DNA of 64,000 nt from Granulicella sp. (GCA_025408425.1 JANXYX010000039.1:1-64000), one strand, 5' to 3'. Positions 28,496 through 38,922 are shown, counted from the first letter of the stretch. Notes: generated by a model from the sequence alone, not told the origin. A program made the numbers and translations.

Positions 28496-29638
28496 CACCT
28501 GCTTCAGAACCTGCTCCACATCGTCAGAAACGTTAGACCAACTCCGGCTATGTCGGCTGGAGATCTCCGCTGCATCCCAGTGCTTTTCCAGCACCTTACT
28601 CAGCGCCACCGCCAGCGCCCCGGCATCCTTCGCTGGTACCATCAATCCGCAGCTATCATCCATCAGCTCTGGAATCCCCCCAACATCACTTGCTACCATC
28701 GGACGACCGGCGGCCAGCGCCTCCAGCACCACGTTCGGGCAGCCTTCACGATAACTCGGTAGCGTCACAACGTCAGCCGCCGTCATCCACACCGCCACCT
28801 TATCCGTCGGGCAAGGCTCCACGAACTTGATCCAGTCCCCGGCTCCATACCCCGTCACCTGATCCATCAGCCCCGGACCATCAGCTCCGTCACCCACCAG
28901 GTAACAACGCATCTGTGGCCGTTGCGTCTTCACTTGTACAACAGCGTCTATCAGCTCTCTTAATCCTTTGGCCAGGTCGAGGCGCCCCACATACACCACT
29001 GCTTCGCCTGTCTCCTCAATCTGCAGCTTCTTACGAGCCTCGTTGCGATCCTGAGGGTAGAACACAGACGTATCACACCCGTTTAGGATCGCCCTGCTGC
29101 GCTCAACGCTTGCTCCCATAGCCAAGCCTGTCTTCCGCAAAGCGCCACTCACGGTCACCAGAAAATCCGCCTCACGCAAAGTGCGTCGCGTCAGCATCCC
29201 GCATAGAGGATCCGGAATCACATTCAGATCCGTCCCGATTGCGGTCAACACCACTGGAACCTTCAGCGCTGCGCCAATCTTCACTGCCGCAAAGCCATCC
29301 GGATAAACCACATAGTTCAGGATTACATCCGGTTGGAACGCCCGTACCTTCGGCAGCAGCCGCCGTGCGGCCGTCCAGCCATTCAGCGGCCGTGATATCA
29401 CTGGAATCGCAGGGTAGGGGATGTACTCCACCGGAACACCAACCGGCTCGTAATTTTTGTCCAGCGCCGGATGCGTCCGACTCTTCGGTGTCATCACCGC
29501 GGGATACTGCGACTCTGGATAGAAGACCTTCACATCACAGTGCTGCGCCAGAAACCGCAGTGTCTGATACGCCGAGTGCCCCGCCCACGGATGGAACGAC
29601 GTTGGAAAATACCGCGTTATGACCGCTACTCGCATCAC
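28478..29638 (-). CDS. Glycosyltransferase family 4
   Basis: VVYVGRLDLAKGLRELIDAVVQV, LPSYREGCPNVVLEALAAGRPMVASDVGGIPELM. Confidence 0.92.
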   Translation of the reverse strand: MMRVAVITRYFPTSFHPWAGHSAYQTLRFLAQHCDVKVFYPESQYPAVMTPKSRTHPALDKNYEPVGVPVEYIPYPAIPVISRPLNGWTAARRLLPKVRAFQPDVILNYVVYPDGFAAVKIGAALKVPVVLTAIGTDLNVIPDPLCGMLTRRTLREADFLVTVSGALRKTGLAMGASVERSRAILNGCDTSVFYPQDRNEARKKLQIEETGEAVVYVGRLDLAKGLRELIDAVVQVKTQRPQMRCYLVGDGADGPGLMDQVTGYGAGDWIKFVEPCPTDKVAVWMTAADVVTLPSYREGCPNVVLEALAAGRPMVASDVGGIPELMDDSCGLMVPAKDAGALAVALSKVLEKHWDAAEISSRHSRSWSNVSDDVEQVLKQVLAARG

Positions 29639-30951
29639 GCCGCCCCAACTTTTGCGATCTTCTCAAGCAGCGCTGCATACCGTTGCGCTAACGGTCGCCG
29701 GTGGTACATGGCAATTCGTTCTGTGTCTGGCCGGAACTCCGCTGCCATTCGCCCTTGCCGTTCAACCGCATCGATCAGCATTCGCCGAATCGCAGCCACG
29801 TCCTCTCCATCGGCCCACCATCCCGCACGGGTCTCCTCCAGCAAGTGCCGCACATCGCCATCCCGGTGGACCGCCGCTAGTATCGGCTTTCCACCTCCCA
29901 GGTAGTCATAAAACTTTGCTGACACATTGATATGGTCGCGCGTAATCAGCAGTAGGTAGGTCGTGTCATCAATCGCTTGCAGCGCCTCGGCCTGGGGGAC
30001 GAACCCGCGCAACTCCACCGTATCTCCCAGGCTCAACAGTAACTCACGATACGCCTCCGTCTCGATCCGTCCGATAAACCGAATCCGCAGCCGATCCCGC
30101 ACTCCTTCCGGAAGACCCCGTACTGCCTCCACAAACGCCGTCGGATCGGTCGATCCATACACCGATCCCAGGTACGTCAGTACCGTCTTCTCCGGACTCA
30201 TGCTCGCATGCATCTTGCTGAAGCTCGCGCCCGTGTCGTACCCATTTGGCACGCAGAAGAACTTCGTCTGGTCCGCATCCGGATAACGGCCCCGTATCTC
30301 ACGCAGCGCCGCTTCCGTCACCATCACAACGGCCGAAGCGTCCCGCACTGCGATCGCCTCGTCCTGCTGCGCCACCATCCTGGCCCGTTCATTCTTGTTG
30401 AACATCACCAGTTCGATCGTGGTAGTTAGCCATTCATCCCGAAAGTCCAGCACAATCGGCAGCGCCGGAAACGCCTTCCGTAGCTTCCCCACCAGACGGG
30501 CGGTGGAGAACGGTGGCACTGTAATCAGCACCAGGTCGATCTTCCGTTCGCGAATGATGCGTCGCGCCGAAGGAAACGCGAATGGCAGCCAACCTACCTG
30601 CGGATCGGGCAGCAGCAGATTTCCCACCATGCCCTTCAGCTTTTGCACGACTCCCGGCTTACCGCCTGCAGGAGCGGCACTCGTCTGAACTGCACCTTTG
30701 CCGGACATTACCTTCTTCAAGGCCTTTCGCACCCCGAACGGCAAATCCAGGGTCCAGCACCGGTGAACCGTCACACTTGCAGGAACCTGTTGCAGCAGAG
30801 TCAGATCTTTGCCCACGGCCGGCGCATTCCTCGCACACAGCACGTCTACCCGAATCCCGCTTTCCGGCAGGTACTTCGCCAGGCTCAACGCCCGCAGCAC
30901 TCCCACGCCACCTGCAGGAGGAAATCCAAAAGTTATCAGCAGAACATTCAA
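29635..30951 (-). CDS. Glycosyltransferase family 4-like
   Basis: MNVLLITFGFPPAGGVGVLRALSLAKYLPESGIRVDVLCA, VLTYLGSVYGSTDPTAFVEAVRGLP. Confidence 0.85.
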   Translation of the reverse strand: MNVLLITFGFPPAGGVGVLRALSLAKYLPESGIRVDVLCARNAPAVGKDLTLLQQVPASVTVHRCWTLDLPFGVRKALKKVMSGKGAVQTSAAPAGGKPGVVQKLKGMVGNLLLPDPQVGWLPFAFPSARRIIRERKIDLVLITVPPFSTARLVGKLRKAFPALPIVLDFRDEWLTTTIELVMFNKNERARMVAQQDEAIAVRDASAVVMVTEAALREIRGRYPDADQTKFFCVPNGYDTGASFSKMHASMSPEKTVLTYLGSVYGSTDPTAFVEAVRGLPEGVRDRLRIRFIGRIETEAYRELLLSLGDTVELRGFVPQAEALQAIDDTTYLLLITRDHINVSAKFYDYLGGGKPILAAVHRDGDVRHLLEETRAGWWADGEDVAAIRRMLIDAVERQGRMAAEFRPDTERIAMYHRRPLAQRYAALLEKIAKVGAA

Positions 30952-30952
30952 A

Positions 30953-32050
30953 TCAGCGCTCTCTCATCCCCGCTGCCACGCCAGATGCAGTCTCGTCGGC
31001 CAGCGAAGCCGCGCCCTGCCCATCAATCAAGCGTTTCGCCGCGCTATACATCTCAAACGCGCTGGCCCAATGTAGTTCGAGTTGCCGCTCTTCAGCGGCT
31101 TCATGGAGCCATCGATACATCTGCTCAAGCCCGCTGGCTCTCCCACTCGTTCCCAGCAGCGCCTCGGCGTTGTCCTCCCTCGCACCATGCGAGTAGAGCT
31201 TGATGAAAATATCACTCCCAATCCGCGGAGCCAGATCCAGCCAGCGTTTGATCCGGTACGGAGTAGGCAGGTCATACACCGCCACTTCGCCCGACTCCAT
31301 GCGCGGCATCAAACGGTCACGATACCGCAGTCCCAACGGCCCCGTAATCATCAAGAGATCACCCTGAACGCCGCCGCCAACTCTGGCCTCGATCCCGCGG
31401 TCGAACGACCTTGGCTTATCCGAACTTCCCGTACACCAGTAGATCTTGTTAACGACCTTGCCTTGCGTCGGAGACGGAATCGACGGCATCGTCAGATCCG
31501 CATAGCAGCCCAGTTCCTTCAGCAGCTTGATCTCACCGGTTAGACCGCACCAGTGTCCGCCGGGCAGGGAATTGTCGAGTGCCCAATTCCCGTGGATAAA
31601 GGCAAATCCAATTCGGCCGTCAACATCGTGCAGCAGTCCATGGCCCTCCCGCAATTGCTGGCAGAAAGTCCGGATCTTTTCGCGAAACCCGTTAGCTGTC
31701 TCATTGGCGTGGTGGATATGCACTTCGACATCGCCTACCCCGGCCCGCGTCATCTCCGCCAGCGGCTCCAGCAACTCGCTTCGATACTCTTCCTGCGGAT
31801 AAAAAAAACTGTACTTTGGCCGATTGCCGTCCGCATCCCGTGGCGCCGCATCGGCGATCTTCGGCCACATATCCTGCCAGCGCTGCACCCGTTGCTGCGC
31901 CGTCTCCATCGAAACGTTGCCACCCAACGGCTCATAGTGATCGTTGATCGAGACCCATACCCGCTTTGGCTTGGTGCTGTTGAAAAGGCGTCCCACCCGG
32001 TCGCCCAGATACCCCGGCAGCCACAAATGTGCAGTTCGCAGCTTACTCAA
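30953..32050 (-). CDS. Polysaccharide deacetylase-like hypothetical protein
   Basis: VWVSINDHYEPLGG, FFYPQEEYRSELLEPLAEMTRAGVGDVEVHIHHANET; DxH and HxxH-like motifs in an EPS context. Confidence 0.55.
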   Translation of the reverse strand: MSKLRTAHLWLPGYLGDRVGRLFNSTKPKRVWVSINDHYEPLGGNVSMETAQQRVQRWQDMWPKIADAAPRDADGNRPKYSFFYPQEEYRSELLEPLAEMTRAGVGDVEVHIHHANETANGFREKIRTFCQQLREGHGLLHDVDGRIGFAFIHGNWALDNSLPGGHWCGLTGEIKLLKELGCYADLTMPSIPSPTQGKVVNKIYWCTGSSDKPRSFDRGIEARVGGGVQGDLLMITGPLGLRYRDRLMPRMESGEVAVYDLPTPYRIKRWLDLAPRIGSDIFIKLYSHGAREDNAEALLGTSGRASGLEQMYRWLHEAAEERQLELHWASAFEMYSAAKRLIDGQGAASLADETASGVAAGMRER

Positions 32051-32265
32051 ACTCTTCTCCCGGCGTCACCGTTCAAGGCCCAGAAATCGCCATTCTTAAA
32101 GCCTGATGAATCATCACATCGGGGCGTAGGCACACTCCGATAGTTCCTCGGCTCGTATCTAGTTACACTACTATTACGCGCAGGAATCATGCCGAATGGT
32201 GCTTCTCCAGATTCCTAATCTTCAGATGCAATAGTATTGCACCTGCTGTACCGCACAATAAACTT

Positions 32266-33729
32266 ATGGGACTTTTCTTCACGCTGCTTTACATCATCTC
32301 AGCGTATCTCGGCCCTCAAACTCTGTTTGGGTCGCTCGCCGATTACCACGTTGCGGTGATCATCGCCGTGTTGGCCCTTGTCAGCTCCATTCTATCGATT
32401 CAAGGCTCAGGAATAGCTGGAATCTCGCAGAGTTTCTCGTTATTCATGATGTCCGTTGCCGTCTTCCTGTCCTTTATCTTCAACGGCCTCTTCGGCTTGG
32501 CCCCCGGCGCTCTGCTCGCCTTCGTCCCCAATGCGTTCATCTTCTACCTCATCATCTTGAACTGTAAAAAGAAGTGGCACCTTCAGGCCATTATCCTTGC
32601 CCTTTTGTTTTGCTGCCTCTTTACGCTCGCTCGTGGCTATCTCGCTCTCAATGCCAACGACATGACCAGCCCTTACCTCCTGGCGCAGGGCAATGACGCC
32701 GGCGATCTCATCATCCGGATCCGCGGTCTCTCATTCATTAATGACCCCAACGACTTCGCCCAATTGATGGTCAGCCTCATCCCTTGCTTGTTCTTCTTCT
32801 GGAAGAAAAAGAGCGCTTTTCGAAACATCATCTTCGTGCTCCTCCCCGTATCAGCGCTGATCTACGCCATGTTTCTCACCCACTCTCGCGGTGCAATTGT
32901 TGCTCTGCTTGCGGTCATCGTCTTTGCCGGACGCCGCAAAGTTGGCACGATCACTTCAGCGATTGGCGGCGGACTGCTCTTCATCGTCGCAACAGCCATC
33001 GGCTGGACGGGTGGCCGCGATATCTCCGTAGAAGCCGGCTCCGACCGCCTCGAAGCCTGGTCCGCTGGACTCCAGCTCATCCGCTCTCACCCCCTCTTCG
33101 GGGTAGGCTTTGAGCGCTTCTCCGAGCACAACGACATCACTGCCCACAACACCATCGTTGTCTGCGCTGCCGAACTTGGCTTCTTCGGACTGTTCTTCTG
33201 GGTCATGTACGTCCTCCCCACATTCCGCGATACCGCTGTTGCCAGCAAGCTCCCCGGTGATGCGTTTGAGCAGCCAGAGGTGGAGGACACCCCCTTCCCA
33301 GCACACCTGCAACGCAGGCTCACCCCAGCCCCCGCCGCGGCCCTGCAGCATGCTCCCGTACATCTCGAGTTCGCGATGGCCGACGCAGCAGCCAGCCCGC
33401 AGACGCAGACAACCCCCGCTCCGTATTACATGGGGGAAGATACGTCAGACGCCCTTCCCGCAGAGGAGATCGGCAGGCTCGCGAGCATCATGACCGTCTC
33501 CCTCCTCGGCTACTTTGTTGCCGGCTGGTTTCTCTCCCGCGCTTACGTCATGACGCTCTTTATCTACGTGGGCATTGCAGAAGTCATCTACTCCATGGCC
33601 CTGTCCCGTGGACTCGTTCCGCCACGAATGAAGATTCTTCGTCTGGTCAAGACCGCCGCCTACACCTCGGTTGGCCTCATTGCCTTGGTCTACATCATGC
33701 TCCGCCTCCAGCGCATGATGCCCCACTAA
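32266..33729 (+). CDS. O-antigen ligase/polymerase (Wzy-like) membrane protein
   Basis: Multiple TM helices; RGLSFINDPNDFAQLMVSLIP, LTHSRGAIVALLAV, HPLFGVGFERFSEHNDITAHNTIV. Confidence 0.88.
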   Translation: MGLFFTLLYIISAYLGPQTLFGSLADYHVAVIIAVLALVSSILSIQGSGIAGISQSFSLFMMSVAVFLSFIFNGLFGLAPGALLAFVPNAFIFYLIILNCKKKWHLQAIILALLFCCLFTLARGYLALNANDMTSPYLLAQGNDAGDLIIRIRGLSFINDPNDFAQLMVSLIPCLFFFWKKKSAFRNIIFVLLPVSALIYAMFLTHSRGAIVALLAVIVFAGRRKVGTITSAIGGGLLFIVATAIGWTGGRDISVEAGSDRLEAWSAGLQLIRSHPLFGVGFERFSEHNDITAHNTIVVCAAELGFFGLFFWVMYVLPTFRDTAVASKLPGDAFEQPEVEDTPFPAHLQRRLTPAPAAALQHAPVHLEFAMADAAASPQTQTTPAPYYMGEDTSDALPAEEIGRLASIMTVSLLGYFVAGWFLSRAYVMTLFIYVGIAEVIYSMALSRGLVPPRMKILRLVKTAAYTSVGLIALVYIMLRLQRMMPH

Positions 33730-33868
33730 CTTCCAGCCTTGTCCTTCCAGCGGCACATGATTCAGCAACCAGCCCAATCCCTTCATTTGGCAGTCCGTGC
33801 CGCTATGTCATGTAAAGTTAGGAAGGGTCAGCAAAGTCACAGCCCAGGTCCAACATCCGCAAATTAAT

Positions 33869-34936
33869 ATGAGAATTGTTCACGTTGTCTACAGTCTTGA
33901 GATGGGCGGTGCCGAATCGCTCGTCGCACAGCTATGCAGGCTGCAACGAGCCAACGGGAACGAAGTCTCTGTTTGCGTATGCACCAACCTGGGAATACTC
34001 GGCGAGGCACTCCGCTCCGAAGGTTTCAGAATCGATGTCCTTGACCAATCGTCAGTCGCGGTAGCTATTTGGCGCTGCTACAAACTTTTGCGCTCTCTCC
34101 GTCCTGACGTCGTTCACTGCCACAATCCAGCCCCCACACTCATAGCTGCCATAGGCGCTCGGCTAGTCGGTGTTACCTGCGTAGTTTCCACGCGTCACAG
34201 CCTCGTAGCTCCGCCCTACGAAGTAGCGGCAGAGATCAAGTACAGCATCATCTCCCGCCTCTGCGACCATATCGTCGGCATCTGTGAAGCAACCTGCGAA
34301 AACCTTCGCCACGCCCCACTCGCTCTCCGCGATCACATCGTCCGCGTCTATAACGGCTCAGCTCCAGTTGAGGTGCTGCCCCCGGCGGACTGCCCCCCCA
34401 GGTCCGGATTCACGATCCTCTTCGTCGGCCGACTGGCGCCCATCAAAGATCTCCCCACACTGGTCAACGCCGTCGCACTCGCTCTTCCCAGAGTTCCCGG
34501 GCTCAGTCTTTGGCTCGTAGGCGATGGAGCGGTCCGCCAGCAACTGGAAGATCTCGTCGCAGGCCTCGGCATCGCGGGAAACGTCACCTTCTGGGGCGAA
34601 CGACACGACGTTGCCCAATTCTTCTCCGTTGCGGACCTCTTCTCCATGTCATCCCTGTCGGAGGGGCTCCCCATGTCTCTACTCCAGGCCATGTCCGCGG
34701 GCCTGCCCGCCCTCGTCACACAAGTCGGAGGAATGGCCGAGGTGGTTGAATACGCCAATTGCGGACTGCGTATTCCAGCCGGTGATTCCGCCGCCATGGC
34801 GGATGCCATCGTCCAGCTTGCCTCAGACCCCGCGCTCAGGGCCCAGTTCGCAGCCAACGCAACCGAAGCCTACCAGGCCCACTTCACCATTCAGCAGATG
34901 GATGCGGCTTACATGGACCTCTACCGCTCTCACTAG
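33869..34936 (+). CDS. Glycosyltransferase family 4
   Basis: MRIVHVVYSLEMGGAESLVAQLCRLQ, FVGRLAPIKDLPTLVNAV, SLSEGLPMSLLQAMSAGLPALVTQVGGMAEVV. Confidence 0.93.
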   Translation: MRIVHVVYSLEMGGAESLVAQLCRLQRANGNEVSVCVCTNLGILGEALRSEGFRIDVLDQSSVAVAIWRCYKLLRSLRPDVVHCHNPAPTLIAAIGARLVGVTCVVSTRHSLVAPPYEVAAEIKYSIISRLCDHIVGICEATCENLRHAPLALRDHIVRVYNGSAPVEVLPPADCPPRSGFTILFVGRLAPIKDLPTLVNAVALALPRVPGLSLWLVGDGAVRQQLEDLVAGLGIAGNVTFWGERHDVAQFFSVADLFSMSSLSEGLPMSLLQAMSAGLPALVTQVGGMAEVVEYANCGLRIPAGDSAAMADAIVQLASDPALRAQFAANATEAYQAHFTIQQMDAAYMDLYRSH

Positions 34937-34937
34937 C

Positions 34938-35933
34938 TCACGCTGCAACCACCAGCTCTTGCTTCCTCCGGAACATTGTCAGAAACGGCCGCTCCACAAC
35001 ATAGTAAGAAACCACTGCGCATGCCACCGTCAGCAGCAGATTCAACGGAAATCGGGTCCACCATGCTGGGTGAGTCCGGTTCAGGAACGGCTGTTGCCAA
35101 AGATAGAGCGAGTAACTCAGAAGACCCATCTGAAACATAAACCGGTTGTTGAGAAACCAGTCCTTTCGTTCAATCGCAGAATGAATAAATAACGCGATAA
35201 TCAGGGGGGGCAAGCCGCCGAGCAAGATCATCAGCCTGACCCGAGGCAGCATGAAAGGGATCGATAACGTCAGGGCGCCTAGCAGCAAAAAGACACCTGT
35301 ATGCCGCAGAACTTCGAACTTCTTCGATAAAGTGTCCCTGAAGAATGCCAGCAGGCAACCAGCCATCAGACTGTCTGCCACCGCCGGAAAATACTCGTCG
35401 ATATCCCGCAGGTTAAAGTGCCAGAAAATCAGCCGGGCAACCGGCGCAACCATCATCACGGCAACGCCGATCTGCTGCCGTCGAGGAAACGCATACGCGA
35501 ATGCGAACGGCCACAGTAGATAAAACTGCTCCTCAACACTGAGCGACCAGAGATGACCAAGGGCCCAGGGACGCCCTTGTCCCGCGTAACACATCGTGTA
35601 GGTATAGGCGTAAACCAGATACCCCGGATGCGACACAATCCAGATCACCGTGATGTAAAAGAATGCGGCAGGAAAGATTCGCAGCGTACGTCTCAGATAA
35701 AAATGCGCGAGATCGATGCGGCCCGTCTTCGCTTTCTCTCGCAACAGCAGCGTCGTAATCAGAAAGCCCGAAATAACAAAGAAAACCTGCACTCCAACAT
35801 GCGCATAGTTCGCCAGATACTCTGTGAAGGCGTTCTGTGGATATGCCGTAGTCCCATATAGATGGCCCAGAAAAACCATTCCGATCGAGATCGTACGAAG
35901 TCCATCGAGCGATGGTATGCGTTTTCCGATCAC
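34938..35933 (-). CDS. Acyltransferase family 3 (OafA/YrhL-like)
   Basis: RIPSLDGLRTISIGMVFLGHLYG, VFFVISGFLITTLLLREKAKTGRIDLAHFYLRRTLRIFPA, GHLWSLSVEEQFYLLWP. Confidence 0.93.
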   Translation of the reverse strand: MIGKRIPSLDGLRTISIGMVFLGHLYGTTAYPQNAFTEYLANYAHVGVQVFFVISGFLITTLLLREKAKTGRIDLAHFYLRRTLRIFPAAFFYITVIWIVSHPGYLVYAYTYTMCYAGQGRPWALGHLWSLSVEEQFYLLWPFAFAYAFPRRQQIGVAVMMVAPVARLIFWHFNLRDIDEYFPAVADSLMAGCLLAFFRDTLSKKFEVLRHTGVFLLLGALTLSIPFMLPRVRLMILLGGLPPLIIALFIHSAIERKDWFLNNRFMFQMGLLSYSLYLWQQPFLNRTHPAWWTRFPLNLLLTVACAVVSYYVVERPFLTMFRRKQELVVAA

Positions 35934-36001
35934 TGCTCTAAGACTCGGTTTCTAACTGCCAACATGTCCATTCCTTATCAAACCGGAGTCTCTTCAGATG
36001 T

Positions 36002-37444
36002 TTAGAACTGGAAGTAAATAAACTGGGTATTCCGCTCGTCAAAAGCCAGAAACAATAGCAATCCGAACGCATACAGCGCAGGCCTTAGCAAGTACATCTG
36101 CATGCTAGCCCGGGCCGCCGTCTGTGCCATCCATCCGTCCGTCTTCGTAAACAGCTTGTCCAGATAAGGTTCCACCACCGTGTACGCAGACACCAGTAGC
36201 ACCACCAGATAAAAGTTCAGAGGCAGGGTGACGCCAAACGTCAAGTGTCCAAACATCGACTTCAACATGCTCGTGGCCTGCGTATATCCGTTCGCGCGAA
36301 ATGGCACCCACGCAGCAATCACCGTAATCAGCGTAAAGACCTTCCAGAACCCGGACATCACGCGCGAGTGTTCCAGTCCCGGCCAATGCTTCTTCTGCGC
36401 GTTCTCATAGATCCGGTAGATCACCAGGTAGCAGCCGTGGAGCACACCCCACAGTACAAAACCGTAGCCAGCGCCATGCCACAGACCCACCAGCGCCATC
36501 ACCCCCAGCAACGAGCAGTACAGCGGCAGTGGAGCGGCCTGAAAGCGAACGTTGATCGGGAAAAATAGATAGTCCCGAATCCACCGCGAAAGCGTCATGT
36601 GCCATCGCTGCCAGAAATCTGCAGGTGTAGACGCGTGATAGGGGAACTTGAAGTTCTCCGGAAGTTGAATCCCAATCAACTGCGCGACCCCAATTGCCAT
36701 GTTCGAATATGACGCAAAATCAAAGTAGATCTGCAACCCAAAGCCAATCGCCAGAAACCAGTTATCAATCGTCGTATTCGCCTGTGCCAGCTGAGTTACA
36801 AAGCCCTCATCCACCCAACTCCCCACAGGATCGGCAATCAGGTTCTTCTGCACAATACCGAGAATCAAACGGTCGAGACCGCGCATCATCAGCGCCATAT
36901 CGAACTGCTTCTTGAAGGCAAACTGAGGCGCTAACTCACGGAAGCGCACAATCGGTCCCGCAATCAAATGCGGCCAGAACATCACAAACAGAAAGAGGTC
37001 GGAGAATCGCGTCGGTTGCACCCTGCGCTGCCTAATGTCCACCAGGTAACTGATCGCTTCAAACGAATAAAACGAGATGCCCAGCGGAACCGCTATCTGC
37101 AAAGCGGTGTGTGCTGGCGAATGGCTAAACCCGTGCAAAACCGCCGACATTGCGGGCCACCATAGCGCCTGATATCGGAAGAAGACCAGGAACGACAACG
37201 CATACAACAGCGCGCCCCTGAACCAGTGACCCTCCCGCGCCCCGCCACGCGAAATTCGCACCGCTGCCAGAAACACGCCCGCGCACAGGGCCAGCGGTGC
37301 CAGGAGAAACACCGGGCTCCACGACGCATAGAACAATATGCTGATTCCAAGCACATACCAGCGCCGTAAATTCGATGGCAGTAGCCAGAATATCGGCACC
37401 ACAACCATCAGCAATATCAGATAAGAATAGGAGTTGAATTGCAT
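36002..37444 (-). CDS. MBOAT-family O-acyltransferase (AlgI/DltB-like)
   Basis: PLGISFYSFEAISYLVDIRQ, FWPHLIAGPIVRFRELAPQF, FASYSNMAIGVAQLIGIQLPENFKFPYHASTPADFWQRWHMTLSRWIRDYLF, LVGLWHGAGYGFVLWGVLHG. Confidence 0.95.
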   Translation of the reverse strand: MQFNSYSYLILLMVVVPIFWLLPSNLRRWYVLGISILFYASWSPVFLLAPLALCAGVFLAAVRISRGGAREGHWFRGALLYALSFLVFFRYQALWWPAMSAVLHGFSHSPAHTALQIAVPLGISFYSFEAISYLVDIRQRRVQPTRFSDLFLFVMFWPHLIAGPIVRFRELAPQFAFKKQFDMALMMRGLDRLILGIVQKNLIADPVGSWVDEGFVTQLAQANTTIDNWFLAIGFGLQIYFDFASYSNMAIGVAQLIGIQLPENFKFPYHASTPADFWQRWHMTLSRWIRDYLFFPINVRFQAAPLPLYCSLLGVMALVGLWHGAGYGFVLWGVLHGCYLVIYRIYENAQKKHWPGLEHSRVMSGFWKVFTLITVIAAWVPFRANGYTQATSMLKSMFGHLTFGVTLPLNFYLVVLLVSAYTVVEPYLDKLFTKTDGWMAQTAARASMQMYLLRPALYAFGLLLFLAFDERNTQFIYFQF

Positions 37445-37447
37445 CGT

Positions 37448-38668
37448 CTACCGATGGCCCCCTGCGTGGTCGGCCACGTGCTCCAGTGGAATCTTGTTGT
37501 ACATCTCTTCGGCCATCAGCACATGCGCGGTGCGGCCCATATGCAGCGGATCAGGCCCATTCAGCAGATTGCCCCAATGGCTGGCATCGATCGTATCTTC
37601 AAAGTCGTAAAGAGGCCCACCGTTCTCCGACGCCACCTGCTCGATAAAATCCTGGTAGCCCGCGTGGTCCCCTGGCGTCCGGTACAACGAGACCAGCGGA
37701 TTAACCGGAGCACTGAACAAGAACAACTGCACCTTCTCCGTATGACACAGCTTCACAATATCAATCACCGATGCATGGGCCGCAACCAACCGCCCACCTG
37801 TCACGGATCGCGCCGTACTAGGCTTCAGCCGCAGAAAATATAGTCGGCAGCGATATAGGAAATTCACAATATCGTCTTTCGCCAACGCACGCTTCCGAAA
37901 CTCGGCATCATGATCCAGGCCCTTGCGTGCCACCGTTTCTATCGCGTACCCCGGAGTTGCTGACGCGCTAAAGGTCGACGCTGGTCCATTACCGGATCCG
38001 CTCGCAGCACGCTGCGCGCTCTTTCGCTCGTCATACCGCTGTAGCGCATCTTGAAACGCTGCGGAGTAAGGCTTGTTTGCCCGGGCAGCATTCGCCACCT
38101 GCGCATGGAACTGCTCATCATCCAGCAACGCCAGAATGCTGTCCCGAATCCCACCCGTCCAGAAAGCCTGGTAGTTCAGTTGCATCACAATCGCGTCCGG
38201 CTTCAACTCCGGACGGTTCATCATGTATATCAAGTCCCATAGCACCTCGGGATAGCTCATCCCGCTGCTCGAAAGACGGTACGTCACCGTGTTGGCGGAT
38301 TGCAGCGCCAGGCGTTCCGCAATGAGGTCGACATACGTCTTCTCCGGCCCCGTCGGCTTCGCTTCGCCCTTCGCCAGCGACACCGTATGCATCTGCGAAT
38401 TGCCTACAAACAGAATCCGCGTCGCATCCGCATGCGCTCCCCAGTACTTCGCCAGTACCTTCAGCGATGGCACTGGATTGTCGCCATGCGTCACCTCCTG
38501 GGTGTTGGGGTTTCGGTAGACGTCATCAACCTGAGTCCACTTCGGAGGCACGCCATACAGCGCGTCCAGCCCATCGCTCAACCGCAGGAACGGGTGTACG
38601 AAGAGATATAAAGACAACAGTAGAAGTGTGCTGGCTAGAACTGCAGCCGCTTGAACGGGCTTCCGCAT
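37448..38668 (-). CDS. Membrane-anchored SGNH-like protein (DltD/AlgX-like)
   Basis: N-terminal TM anchor; ILFVGNSQMHTVSL (block II/III-like GNSQ) and GPDPLHMGRTAHVLMAE (DxxH). Confidence 0.7.
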   Translation of the reverse strand: MRKPVQAAAVLASTLLLLSLYLFVHPFLRLSDGLDALYGVPPKWTQVDDVYRNPNTQEVTHGDNPVPSLKVLAKYWGAHADATRILFVGNSQMHTVSLAKGEAKPTGPEKTYVDLIAERLALQSANTVTYRLSSSGMSYPEVLWDLIYMMNRPELKPDAIVMQLNYQAFWTGGIRDSILALLDDEQFHAQVANAARANKPYSAAFQDALQRYDERKSAQRAASGSGNGPASTFSASATPGYAIETVARKGLDHDAEFRKRALAKDDIVNFLYRCRLYFLRLKPSTARSVTGGRLVAAHASVIDIVKLCHTEKVQLFLFSAPVNPLVSLYRTPGDHAGYQDFIEQVASENGGPLYDFEDTIDASHWGNLLNGPDPLHMGRTAHVLMAEEMYNKIPLEHVADHAGGHR

Positions 38669-38670
38669 TG

Positions 38671-38922
38671 CTATTTGGCTACCCTCATCACCGTCTCCAC
38701 GGTGTAGTCAATGGTGTCAAAGTCGTCTGGCTGCAACGTTGCCGCAGGCAGCTGCACATTCAACTCTTTCTCCAGCGCCGCAATCAGTTGCACCACCGAT
38801 AACGAATCGATCAGCCCCGACGACACCAGCGTATCGTCATCTGCCACGCTGTACCCCACCAGCTTCTCAACTACCTTCCGTGCCGCTGCACGAACCTTGT
38901 CCGCTTCTAACGAGTCGATCAT
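38671..38922 (-). CDS. Acyl carrier protein
   Basis: MIDSLEADKVRAAARKVVEKLVGYSVADDDTLVSSGLIDSLSVVQLIAALEKELNVQLPAATLQPDDFDTIDYTVETVMRV; DSLS phosphopantetheine site. Confidence 0.9.
   Translation of the reverse strand: MIDSLEADKVRAAARKVVEKLVGYSVADDDTLVSSGLIDSLSVVQLIAALEKELNVQLPAATLQPDDFDTIDYTVETVMRVAK

Noticed and set aside
33813-33835. Possible sigma-54-like TTTGGCAGTCCGTGCCGC upstream of the 33869 glycosyltransferase
   Set aside because: GG-to-GC spacing is wrong for -24/-12, and it overlaps the spacer after the Wzy-like gene without other support.
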